From Anaerolineales bacterium (lineage in GTDB: Bacteria > Chloroflexota > Anaerolineae > Anaerolineales > Villigracilaceae), in assembly GCA_023382575.1 (NCBI GenBank), contig JAHDWC010000007.1, positions 1-50,765 of the forward strand: a stretch of DNA of 50,765 bases, read 5' to 3'. The position numbers and the translations under genes are program-made. Shown piece after piece: positions 35,269-42,808 of the stretch (position 1 is its first letter; every line of letters begins with the position of its first letter). A model generated the notes under the pieces. That model worked only from the letters and a program-made list of their open reading frames with translations. It was not told where the DNA came from and searched no databases.

Positions 35269-36150
35269 TTATTCATTCACCACGCGGCGAAGTTTCTTCA
35301 TCGAACCCTTTTCGGATTCGTAGACTTTCTTCACGCCATCGCCCAAGCCCGCTTCTGTCACGCGGATGTATTTCACGAGACGCTCAAACCCACCCGGTTC
35401 AACGGATGCTGCCTGGTCACTGCCCCACATGGCGCGATCCAATGTGATGTGACGTTCCACCGAGCAAGCGCCCAATGCCACCGCCACCGCCGAAGGGACG
35501 AGACCCACTTCATGACCGGAATACCCGATGGGATTCTTGGGAAATTCATTGCGCAGGGTTTCGATCATCTTGAGATTCAACTCTTCCGGCTCACACGGAT
35601 ACGTACTGGTACAGTGCATGATGATGAGGTTATCTTCACCCACAGCATTCACACCTTGATGGATCTGCTCCATGGTAGACATGCCCGTGGAAATGATCAC
35701 CGGCTTGCCCGTCTGCCGGACATACTTCAACAAAGTATGGTCGGTCAACGAGGCGGAAGGAACTTTATAAGCGGGCGTCTCAAACTTTTCCATGAAATCC
35801 ACCGAAGGCTCATCCCAGACCGAGACCATCCAGTCGATTCCTTTTTCCTTACAGTAGCGGTCGATCTCGCGGTACTGCTCTTCATTGAATTCGACCTTAT
35901 AGCGATAATCCAAATAGGTGATATATCCCCACGGGGTTTCACGCATCTGCTTCTGTTGGTCGGGAGGCGTACATACTTCGGGCGTGCGCTTCTGGAACTT
36001 GACCGCATCCGCGCCAGCATGTACGGCCGCATCGATGATTTTCTTTGCAATATCAAGGTCACCGTTATGGTTGATGCCGATCTCCGCGATCACATACGCA
36101 GGATGACCGTCGCCCACCATTCGTTTTCCCATTTTGATTTCACGAGCCAT
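35269..36150 (-). CDS. neuB: NeuB-type nonulosonate synthase, no SAF domain
   Basis: 293 residues. It should condense phosphoenolpyruvate with a hexosamine-derived sugar (ManNAc-like or a dideoxy sugar) to a nine-carbon acid such as neuraminate, legionaminate or pseudaminate. V-I-A-E-I-G-I-N-H-N-G-D (20-31), V-K-F-Q-K-R (50-55), S-T-G-M-S and G-Y-S-G-H-E-V-G (about 215) are the barrel's hallmarks. The C-terminal SAF/antifreeze-like domain of standard NeuB (total about 340-350) is missing: the protein ends after the barrel with V-V-N-E. TAA of the upstream neuA gene touches its ATG, so the two are coupled. Confidence 0.88.
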   Translation of the reverse strand: MAREIKMGKRMVGDGHPAYVIAEIGINHNGDLDIAKKIIDAAVHAGADAVKFQKRTPEVCTPPDQQKQMRETPWGYITYLDYRYKVEFNEEQYREIDRYCKEKGIDWMVSVWDEPSVDFMEKFETPAYKVPSASLTDHTLLKYVRQTGKPVIISTGMSTMEQIHQGVNAVGEDNLIIMHCTSTYPCEPEELNLKMIETLRNEFPKNPIGYSGHEVGLVPSAVAVALGACSVERHITLDRAMWGSDQAASVEPGGFERLVKYIRVTEAGLGDGVKKVYESEKGSMKKLRRVVNE

Positions 36151-37383
36151 TTAATTCTCCTTTAGAGCCAAATGTTTCAAAACCAATTCACACAACTCGC
36201 GGATAGCCCCCCGCCCACCCGGTTTGGTCAATACATAATCTGCGGCGCGGATGACTTCAGGATACGCATCTGCCACAGCCACCGACCAGCCCGCAATCTC
36301 AAAACAAGGCAGGTCATTGAGGTCATTGCCGATATAGATGACATCCTCCGCTCGAACCTTCTTCTGCTCGAGGACTTCGCGCATCACTCTACCCTTATCC
36401 TGCATCCCGACCCCATGAATTGCCTCCACCCCCATCTTTTTCGCCCGCGCCTTGACGACTGGATTCGGCTCCGACGAGAGGATCATCACCTCCACGCCTT
36501 TTTCGCGCAGGGTTTTGATGTGCATACTGTCGCTGCGTGAAGCGCTGACCGTTTCCTTTCCGTTCTCATCGGTCAACACGAGGTTATCCGTCACCACGCC
36601 ATCGAAGTCGCTGATGATCATCTTCACATTCTCAGGCATGGGGCGATGACCACGTCCCGGTGAGATGGCTTCCAGCCCACCATAAACGACGGCTTCATAC
36701 TTCGCCCAATCTGCCAGCGTGTCAATATCCACTGTATATTTCGGGTCGATCAATAACGGATAGATGACATCACCCGTCAACGAATTCTTGTTGGCAATCG
36801 TCGAAACGCGGATGACGTCAATATGTCCCGTTTGCCAGAAAACCGGCGGCAGGATCTGACGTGGCGCATTATAAGGTTCGGGAATGCCGGGCACATCCAG
36901 CAAGGGACGTAGAGGCTTATCGTCCCCATCGAAGCGCCACATCTTGAACGGATTTTGTCCAGCCGGAACCACGCCGCGCACACAGTCCGCATCATCATGA
37001 TGTAACAAAATGCGGATGGCATCATCCACCATGGTCTTCGGACGGATAGGCGAAGTGGGACGCAATTGCACCACCAGATCGGGATGATAGCCTTCCACAT
37101 CTTCAAACCATTTGAGCGCATGCTCAAAGACTGGCAGGTCTGTGGTCTTGTCCTGTGCCAATTCAGCCGGGCGGACAAACGGCGTTTCGGCTCCCCATTC
37201 GCGAGCGACAGCGGCGATCTCTTCATCATCCGTCGAAACGATGACGCGCGTCACCAACTCGGACTGTTTCGCCGCAGCAATGCTCCACGCGATCAGCGGA
37301 TACCCCGCAAACGAGCGGATGTTCTTGCGCGGAATACCTTTCGAGCCGCCGCGCGCAGGGATGAGAGCGAGGATTTCTGTCAT
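36151..37383 (-). CDS. neuA: CMP-nonulosonate synthetase fused to HAD phosphatase
   Basis: 410 residues from the ATG at 37383. The N-terminal part (1-225) has A-L-I-P-A-R-G-G-S-K-G-I-P-R-K-N, the CTP signature of acylneuraminate cytidylyltransferases, and L-R-P-T-S-P-I-R. The C-terminal part (about 255-410) is a KdsC/NANP-like HAD domain with D259-F-D261-G-V, S-S-E-P-N, and G-N-D-L-N-D near the end, so it may dephosphorylate the 9-phosphate made by the synthase. The same fusion occurs in animal CMAS and in several bacteria. Next to neuB it forms the core of the nonulosonate pathway. Confidence 0.9.
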   Translation of the reverse strand: MTEILALIPARGGSKGIPRKNIRSFAGYPLIAWSIAAAKQSELVTRVIVSTDDEEIAAVAREWGAETPFVRPAELAQDKTTDLPVFEHALKWFEDVEGYHPDLVVQLRPTSPIRPKTMVDDAIRILLHHDDADCVRGVVPAGQNPFKMWRFDGDDKPLRPLLDVPGIPEPYNAPRQILPPVFWQTGHIDVIRVSTIANKNSLTGDVIYPLLIDPKYTVDIDTLADWAKYEAVVYGGLEAISPGRGHRPMPENVKMIISDFDGVVTDNLVLTDENGKETVSASRSDSMHIKTLREKGVEVMILSSEPNPVVKARAKKMGVEAIHGVGMQDKGRVMREVLEQKKVRAEDVIYIGNDLNDLPCFEIAGWSVAVADAYPEVIRAADYVLTKPGGRGAIRELCELVLKHLALKEN

Positions 37384-37404
37384 ACGCAACTATCAGCTAT
37401 CGCT

Positions 37405-38232
37405 TTACCAAGCTGTCCAACCGCCATCTACAATGACATTATTTCCCGTCATGTAAGAAGAGGCTTCTGAAGCGAGGAATAATAAGGCACCGTTCATTTC
37501 GTCCTTCTTCGCCATGCGACCAAGAATGGTCTTGGCAGAGTAGTTCTTGACGAAATATTCTTCATGGTTGTTGTACACGCCGCCGGGCGTGAGTGCGTTG
37601 ACGCGAATTTCTGTCTCAGCATAATACGCGGCAAGATATTTGGTGAATCCCATCACACCGGCTTTGGTCGTTGTGTAATACACAGGTTTGAACGCCACAC
37701 GTTTGCCGTCTTTGATGTAGATGCGTTGGTCGGGTCCGTTCAAGCCATAGGTCGAGCAGATGTTGATGATGCTGCCCTTTTTGCCTTGTGCGATCATCTG
37801 TTTGACGCAAGCTTGGGTGGTGAGGAACATGCCGGTCAAGTTGACGTTGAGGGCAGCTTGCCAGTCCGCGAGAGGATAATCTTCAAAGGCGCCGGGGGCG
37901 ATGCCTTTGGTCGCGGCGTCGGGATCGAACTTCGGGTCAAGCGCCGCAGAGTTGACGAGAATGTCGAGGCGGCCAAACTGCTTGACGGTTTCAGCGACCA
38001 GCTCGCGGGTCGATTCGATGCGGGTCACATCGAGGGGAAACGCCATCGCCTCATAACCGGACTCCTTGAGTCGTGTCGCAGTCTTGGAAGCAAAATCCAT
38101 ATTCAAATCTGCGGCAACGACGGCGGCTCCGGCTTCGACGAGGGTTTTGCAAAATTCAAATCCCAATTGTCCGCCGCCGCCTGTAACGACAGCCACGCGG
38201 TCTTTCAAATTAAATTTATCGAAAATGGTCAT
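37405..38232 (-). CDS. SDR family oxidoreductase (PtmA-like)
   Basis: 275 residues from the ATG at 38232, chosen because AGAGGACC precedes it and a long upstream extension (to 38466) overlaps the previous gene and is not SDR-like. V-V-T-G-G-G-G-Q-L-G is the dinucleotide motif, N-S-A-A-L-D and Y-T-T-T-K the active site, and N-V-I-V-D-G-G-W the C-terminus. In Campylobacter the SDR PtmA and the Gfo/Idh enzyme PtmF act in the legionaminate route; here an SDR lies next to neuA and neuB, so a PtmA-like role is a reasonable inference. Confidence 0.87.
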   Translation of the reverse strand: MTIFDKFNLKDRVAVVTGGGGQLGFEFCKTLVEAGAAVVAADLNMDFASKTATRLKESGYEAMAFPLDVTRIESTRELVAETVKQFGRLDILVNSAALDPKFDPDAATKGIAPGAFEDYPLADWQAALNVNLTGMFLTTQACVKQMIAQGKKGSIINICSTYGLNGPDQRIYIKDGKRVAFKPVYYTTTKAGVMGFTKYLAAYYAETEIRVNALTPGGVYNNHEEYFVKNYSAKTILGRMAKKDEMNGALLFLASEASSYMTGNNVIVDGGWTAW

Positions 38233-38239
38233 AGGTCCT

Positions 38240-39790
38240 CTATGGAAATGCAGTGTAGATTTTATCGCCTTGTCCGTTGAATGCGAGATACAACCCATCG
38301 GCGAGAATTTGATAAACCGATTGTACTTCTTCGTCATGCGAATCGACATCGAACAACGCCAAGGCAGCATTCTCTGAAAGCACATCGGCTTGTAGTTCGG
38401 CAACGCCCTCATCGAAACGTCCGCGCGGCAAGCCAGTGACCGGGTCAATGAGGTCGGGCAAAACATAGCCTGGACGATTCGTGTAAAGATAAACAGCCGC
38501 TGTCTCGTTGGAGTAAATGCGTGTGCCTTCGGGAAGCTTATCGAGAAATTTCATCGCTTCGGAGTCAAACCATTGGAAAGATGCGTATCCCTGCCCGCCC
38601 CTGCGAAGTTGAATCAATTCGTTTGAGAAGCCATAAGCTGAAAGTAAAAAAATAATTAAAGAAAGTATGACTGTGATTGTTTTTTGTTTTTGCCAAAGCC
38701 AGCAGCCGAGATAAACCAGCATAATAAGCAAACTGACATAAATCGGCGCGACGATGCGGAGCTGAAATTTGGTACTGGCATCAAAGAAAGTCATCGAAGA
38801 AATGATGGAAGCCAGATAGCCAAAGATGTAAAGTGTGCTGATGAAGGATAAAACTTCGGGTGTTTCCGTTTCAGGTTTGAAGAATCTTTTCAAGCCTTTG
38901 GAAAGAACCCAAATGAGCAAAGTAAGAACAATAATGCCAAGAACAATTGAAAATAAGTTAGGAATCTTGATAAGTTCGCGCCGCCACACTTCAATGGGAA
39001 GAAGGAAGGTTGAGAAATTCGAAATTCCCAATTGGATGTTCTCTGTTGTGATGGGATGATAAACGAGTGTTCGGTTGGTGGCATTGTCCGCGAGCAAACG
39101 GTTGCGGATGCTCCATGCAAGGGCGAAGGGAATGAATCCCGCGAGAAAGATACCTGCACTGGTCAGACGCTGCTTCCAAGTGGGGTGAAGAATAAAAAGT
39201 GAGACGAGAAATGTAGCGAGGAGGGCAAGACCAGCATAGCGGGTCAGGTAGGCGAAGGCGGTGAGAACCGAGGCAAGCAATAAGAACTTTATGGAGTTCT
39301 TTTCTTCACTTGCAAAATATTGTGAAAATGCCAAAAACGCTGCGAGCGTAAAAAAGATGTACAGCGGCTCGCTCATGGCGGTGGTATGGACTCGGAAGAG
39401 TTGTCCGTTTAACAGAATCAGAAGCGCGAGCAAAAATCCCGACGTTTTAGATTTGGTCATGCGCCAGCCGATGAGTCCGAGCATGAACACGTTCGCGCCA
39501 AAAATCAAGGCATTGATAAAACGTGTACCTCGCAATGGATCAAGTCCGCTGATGCCGACGAGAGCGAGAACCGATGAAAACCCAGGCGGAAAATGCGTGA
39601 CTGGTTGATTCGAGGCGAGCCATGCTTCACGATAACCTTGTCCTGCCAAGATGCTTCTTGCGCCAGCGATGTAGGCAATGGAATCATCGAAGAGTCCCAT
39701 GCCTTGCGGAGTCGCATAAAGGATGAGAAAGGTCCCTGAAAGAGCAAGCAGACCGAGGATTAAGAATGAAGCGAGCGGGGATTTGGTCAT
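38240..39790 (-). CDS. GT-C glycosyltransferase, multi-membrane
   Basis: 516 residues, about 11-12 membrane helices and an outer C-terminal domain of about 110 residues. Early loop G-L-F-D-D-S-I-A-Y-I-A-G-A-R has the acid pair of GT39-like enzymes, followed by F-P-P-G-F. A polyprenyl-phosphate sugar is the expected donor. It sits 7 bases upstream of the SDR gene and after the PAPS synthase gene, separated from that by a 48-bp stretch with a hairpin. Confidence 0.8.
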   Translation of the reverse strand: MTKSPLASFLILGLLALSGTFLILYATPQGMGLFDDSIAYIAGARSILAGQGYREAWLASNQPVTHFPPGFSSVLALVGISGLDPLRGTRFINALIFGANVFMLGLIGWRMTKSKTSGFLLALLILLNGQLFRVHTTAMSEPLYIFFTLAAFLAFSQYFASEEKNSIKFLLLASVLTAFAYLTRYAGLALLATFLVSLFILHPTWKQRLTSAGIFLAGFIPFALAWSIRNRLLADNATNRTLVYHPITTENIQLGISNFSTFLLPIEVWRRELIKIPNLFSIVLGIIVLTLLIWVLSKGLKRFFKPETETPEVLSFISTLYIFGYLASIISSMTFFDASTKFQLRIVAPIYVSLLIMLVYLGCWLWQKQKTITVILSLIIFLLSAYGFSNELIQLRRGGQGYASFQWFDSEAMKFLDKLPEGTRIYSNETAAVYLYTNRPGYVLPDLIDPVTGLPRGRFDEGVAELQADVLSENAALALFDVDSHDEEVQSVYQILADGLYLAFNGQGDKIYTAFP

Positions 39791-39795
39791 ACAAG

Positions 39796-39829
39796 GAGGT
39801 GACAGTCACCTCAACGGCAACTGTCACCT
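39796..39829. repeat. Nested inverted repeats (hairpin region)
   Basis: AGGTGACAGT at 39797-39806 pairs with ACTGTCACCT at 39820-39829 (10 bp, 13-base loop); inside, GAGGTGAC and GTCACCTC (39796-39812) pair around one base. These are mutually exclusive hairpins in the gap between the PAPS synthase and the next gene. No T run, so not a classical terminator; it may be a REP-type element or an mRNA end structure. Confidence 0.6.
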
Positions 39830-39838
39830 TGATAACAT

Positions 39839-41566
39839 TTACTTCACCGGAAGCAGGAAACCCTGTTCTTCCAGATACTTGATGATGATGCGGGCATTAT
39901 CTTCAGGCGTGGAGTCGTAGCCTTTGAGGGCAATCTCCGGATTGATGGGCGGCTCATACGGATCATCGACGCCGGTGAAGCCCATCGGCTTGCCATCTGC
40001 CATGGCTTGACGTGCCTTGGCATACAAACCTTTCACGTCGCGCTGTTCGCAGACTTCGACGGGCGTGTCCATGTAAACTTCGATGAAGTTTTCACCGACC
40101 ATCTTGCGAGCTTCTTCACGGGTGGCGCGGTAAGGGCTGATGGCCGCGCAGATGACGATGCCGCCGGCATGAACAATTTCGCCTGCCACGAAGCCGATGC
40201 GCAAGATATTGGTATCGCGGTCTTCTTTGCTGAAGCCGAGACCTTTGGAAAGGTGCGTGCGGACCACATCGCCGTCGAGGATGGCGGTCTCGCGTCCGCG
40301 TTCGAGCAGCAAGGTGGTGAGGACTTGTGTGGTGGCAGATTTGCCGGAACCGCTCAAGCCGGTGAACCAGATACCAAAGCCCTGCTTGTGGCGCGGAGGA
40401 TACATCTCGCGCAGAATTTCTGCGGTTTCAGGGCGGGTGAACCATTCGGGAAGCAACTTGCCCTTGGCGAGATACTCGTCACGCACCTGTGTGCCGGAGA
40501 TATTGGCGGTCTTGGCGCCCTTCGGCACATCCTTTTCTTCCACGTAGCGATCTTCGTCGGGGAGATAGACAAGCATTTCGAACGGAACCATCTTGACGCC
40601 GATCTCATGCTCGTACTGCTTCATCAATTCCTGCGCATCATATGGACCATAGAACGGTTTGCCCGTGGAATCATTTCCGGGTCCAGCATGATCGCGACCA
40701 ACGATAAAGTGATTCGCGCCATGATTGCGGCGGATGATGGCATGCAGAATCGCTTCCTTCGGTCCTGCCATGCGCATCGCCAGCGGAAGCAGGCTCAGCA
40801 TGGTGCTTTTCTTATCGTAGTGATTATCGACCAACGCTTTATACGTGCGAACGCGGGTGTAGTGATCCACGTCGCCGGGTTTGGTCATACCGACCACGGG
40901 ATGAACAATCAATGAACCGTTCACCTGAGCGGCAGCGCGCTTGGTCAATTCTTCATGAATACGATGCAGAGGATTGCGCGTCTGGAACGCGACGACATTG
41001 TCATTGCCCATCTTTTCGAGGCGCTCACGCACCTGAGCCGGGGTAAGGCGCAGATCAACAAAGTCATAATATTTGGGAAGGTTCACCACCTTCATCGGAC
41101 CGGAAATACAGACCTTGTTCCAGCGTCCCATTTCGGAGACCATTGGGTGCTTGGTATCGGTCGAGCCGTATGCCAGCGCGGCTTCGGTCTCGGCATCCCA
41201 GTGATAGACTTCGTCGAGACGCATCACAGCGATCAAGTCAAAGTTGGCGGAGCGAAGCGCCAATTCCTCACCGACAGTTGGCAGTTCTTTCGGATCAGCC
41301 GTCAGCGTGATCGGAAGCGGGAAAAGCGTTCCATCCGCAAGGCGCATTTCGCGCAGCACACGTTCATAATCTGCCTTGCCCATGAACGTCGTCAGCGGAG
41401 AAAAACCGCCAGTGGCGATCAGTTCCAGGTCACACAGGTTGCGCATGGTGATCTTGATCGAAGGCAGGTGACCCGCACGCGCGATCAACTCGTCACGCTC
41501 GGCGCCTTTCACAACCAAGTCCACCAATTTTCCACCGTAGGGGGTAATAAGATTTGCTTTAGCCAT
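39839..41566 (-). CDS. PAPS synthase: ATP sulfurylase-APS kinase fusion
   Basis: 575 residues. The first two thirds are ATP sulfurylase (makes APS from ATP and sulfate): Q195-T-R-N-P-L-H-R-I-H204 and G290-R-D-H-A-G-P-G-N-D are the active-site motifs. The rest is APS kinase (makes PAPS): P-loop G403-L-S-G-S-G-K-S410, S-P-Y-R-A-T-R-E, and F-T-G-V-D-D-P-Y-E. Both halves look complete. PAPS is the donor for the five sulfotransferases here. No cysD/N, cysH or sulfate transporter is in the window, so the gene seems dedicated to supply of PAPS for sulfation, as inference. GGAG lies 7 bases before the ATG, with a 50-60 base leader. Confidence 0.95.
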   Translation of the reverse strand: MAKANLITPYGGKLVDLVVKGAERDELIARAGHLPSIKITMRNLCDLELIATGGFSPLTTFMGKADYERVLREMRLADGTLFPLPITLTADPKELPTVGEELALRSANFDLIAVMRLDEVYHWDAETEAALAYGSTDTKHPMVSEMGRWNKVCISGPMKVVNLPKYYDFVDLRLTPAQVRERLEKMGNDNVVAFQTRNPLHRIHEELTKRAAAQVNGSLIVHPVVGMTKPGDVDHYTRVRTYKALVDNHYDKKSTMLSLLPLAMRMAGPKEAILHAIIRRNHGANHFIVGRDHAGPGNDSTGKPFYGPYDAQELMKQYEHEIGVKMVPFEMLVYLPDEDRYVEEKDVPKGAKTANISGTQVRDEYLAKGKLLPEWFTRPETAEILREMYPPRHKQGFGIWFTGLSGSGKSATTQVLTTLLLERGRETAILDGDVVRTHLSKGLGFSKEDRDTNILRIGFVAGEIVHAGGIVICAAISPYRATREEARKMVGENFIEVYMDTPVEVCEQRDVKGLYAKARQAMADGKPMGFTGVDDPYEPPINPEIALKGYDSTPEDNARIIIKYLEEQGFLLPVK

Positions 41567-41626
41567 TGTTACTCCATTGAATTAGAAACCCTGCAAGCAG
41601 GATTTGGGTTGTCATACAAGCGCTGA

Positions 41627-41660
41627 TTATACTCCAAAATTCAGCAAATGAATTTTGGAA
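41627..41660 (-). promoter_or_regulatory. Promoter with palindromic operator of PAPS synthase
   Basis: On the - strand an 11-bp perfect inverted repeat (TCCAAAATTCA / TGAATTTTGGA, spacer GCAAA; 41634-41660) is followed after one base by TATAAT (41632-41627), about 60 bases before the ATG at 41566. The distal arm covers the -35 region, which has no recognisable hexamer, so the palindrome is a likely binding site for an activator or repressor. Confidence 0.6.
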
Positions 41661-41730
41661 GTTTCCACCTCACCCTCCCCTAAACCTGTTCCCCGCCATC
41701 GACATTTCACTACCCTGAAAATTAAACCAA

Positions 41731-41757
41731 CAAAAAAGCGGCGGGATTTCCGCCGCT
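41731..41757 (-). terminator. Intrinsic terminator
   Basis: Read on the - strand: AGCGGCGG / CCGCCGCT stem, five-base loop, then TTTTTT. It follows the stop of the Gfo/Idh/MocA gene at 41763 by 6 bases and separates it from the PAPS synthase unit. Confidence 0.9.
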
Positions 41758-41762
41758 CCATT

Positions 41763-42755
41763 TCATAGCTTGATAAGTTTTCCCGTCTTCTGCGATTCAT
41801 GCACCGACGAGATGATCTTTTGTACCTGAACTCCATCTTCGAGCGTACAGGACGGTTCCACCTTGCCATGCACTACATCAATGAAATGCTGCGTCTGCTG
41901 TTGGAACATAACATTGCGCTCCCAGCCTTCGGGCAATGGGAAGACATCCCAATCTTTTTTCTCGGTTCGGTAAATCCGTGCCGCCCCATCAGCAAGATTC
42001 CACTTGATTGTGCCATTTGTGCCGATGATTCGAAATTCATGTTCTGGCGGTTGCTGGTTGTAATCAAGATGAAGACTGCCCAATGCGCCACCTTCAAACC
42101 GCAAGCCGATCTTGGACGTATCATCCGCGGTCACTTCGAGGTCGCTGAGTTTGTCAGCAAAGCCCCAAACCGCTTCGACCTTCTTCCCCACCAACCATGG
42201 CAGATAATCCAACGAGTGACATTGAGTCGCCACCACACCGCCGCCCATATCAGACCGCGCAGCATATCCCTGACGATAATCCTCCCACGGATGCCAGGCT
42301 GGCAAATACTCACCAAAGTGAACACTTGCCGAAACGACACGTCCGATCTCGCCGTTCTCGATTAATTCACGGGTCCTAACCATACCGGGATGAAAACGGA
42401 ACTGGAACGCCACCAACACCTTTGAGCCCCTTTTCTGTACAGTTTTTTGCAATACATCCACGCGCTCCATCGAAGCGGCAATGGGTTTTTCCAAAAGAAT
42501 CGCACAGCCCGCTTCCGCGGCAGGGATGGCAACGTCCAAATGCAGCGAAGTGGGGTTTGAAACAATGACCGCATCTGGCTTGTATTTTTTCAAGGCTTCT
42601 ATCAGATCCGTTTCAACGGGGTAGCCCGCCAATTCATCGTCAGGCAATGTCGCTTTGTGCGTGCGATAGAGGATAATATCTGTTTCACCCAGTGCGACCA
42701 GATTGCGCATGTGACGTCGTCCCACAGAGCCGAGACCAGCGATTAGATATTTCAT
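41763..42755 (-). CDS. Gfo/Idh/MocA oxidoreductase (PtmF-like)
   Basis: 330 residues. The N-terminal A-G-L-G-S-V-G-R-R-H (6-15) is the NAD(P) motif and E-K-P-I-A (about 93) carries the key Lys of the family; the C-terminal half is the substrate/oligomer domain. It oxidises or reduces a nucleotide-sugar or sugar hydroxyl. With a PtmA-like SDR, neuB and neuA in the same locus it may correspond to PtmF of the legionaminate pathway, as inference. AGGATGG lies upstream of the ATG, and a terminator ends the unit. Confidence 0.9.
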   Translation of the reverse strand: MKYLIAGLGSVGRRHMRNLVALGETDIILYRTHKATLPDDELAGYPVETDLIEALKKYKPDAVIVSNPTSLHLDVAIPAAEAGCAILLEKPIAASMERVDVLQKTVQKRGSKVLVAFQFRFHPGMVRTRELIENGEIGRVVSASVHFGEYLPAWHPWEDYRQGYAARSDMGGGVVATQCHSLDYLPWLVGKKVEAVWGFADKLSDLEVTADDTSKIGLRFEGGALGSLHLDYNQQPPEHEFRIIGTNGTIKWNLADGAARIYRTEKKDWDVFPLPEGWERNVMFQQQTQHFIDVVHGKVEPSCTLEDGVQVQKIISSVHESQKTGKLIKL

Positions 42756-42776
42756 AATTCCATCCTTTTACATCAT

Positions 42777-42804
42777 GTAGGGACGCGATATATCGCGTCT
42801 CTAC
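42777..42804. repeat. 28-bp near-perfect palindrome
   Basis: Left half GTAGGGACGCGATA (42777-42790) and right half TATCGCGTCTCTAC pair at 13 of 14 positions, the other being G-T. Same length and edges as the palindrome at 35234-35261, differing in the core. It fills the gap between a Gfo/Idh/MocA gene and the end of a sulfotransferase gene. Confidence 0.85.
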
Positions 42805-42808
42805 GAAT

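Noticed and set aside
34786-36165. A 459-codon open frame on the + strand opposite neuB and a sulfotransferase
   Set aside because: It is antisense to two well-supported genes with complete family motifs and has itself no recognisable domain or ribosome site.
38233-38466. A 78-residue N-terminal extension of the SDR gene
   Set aside because: It overlaps the upstream GT-C gene, has no SDR similarity, and the ATG at 38232 has its own ribosome site.
39796-39829. Intrinsic terminator after the PAPS synthase gene
   Set aside because: The hairpins are good but no T run follows on either strand, so it is listed as an inverted repeat only.
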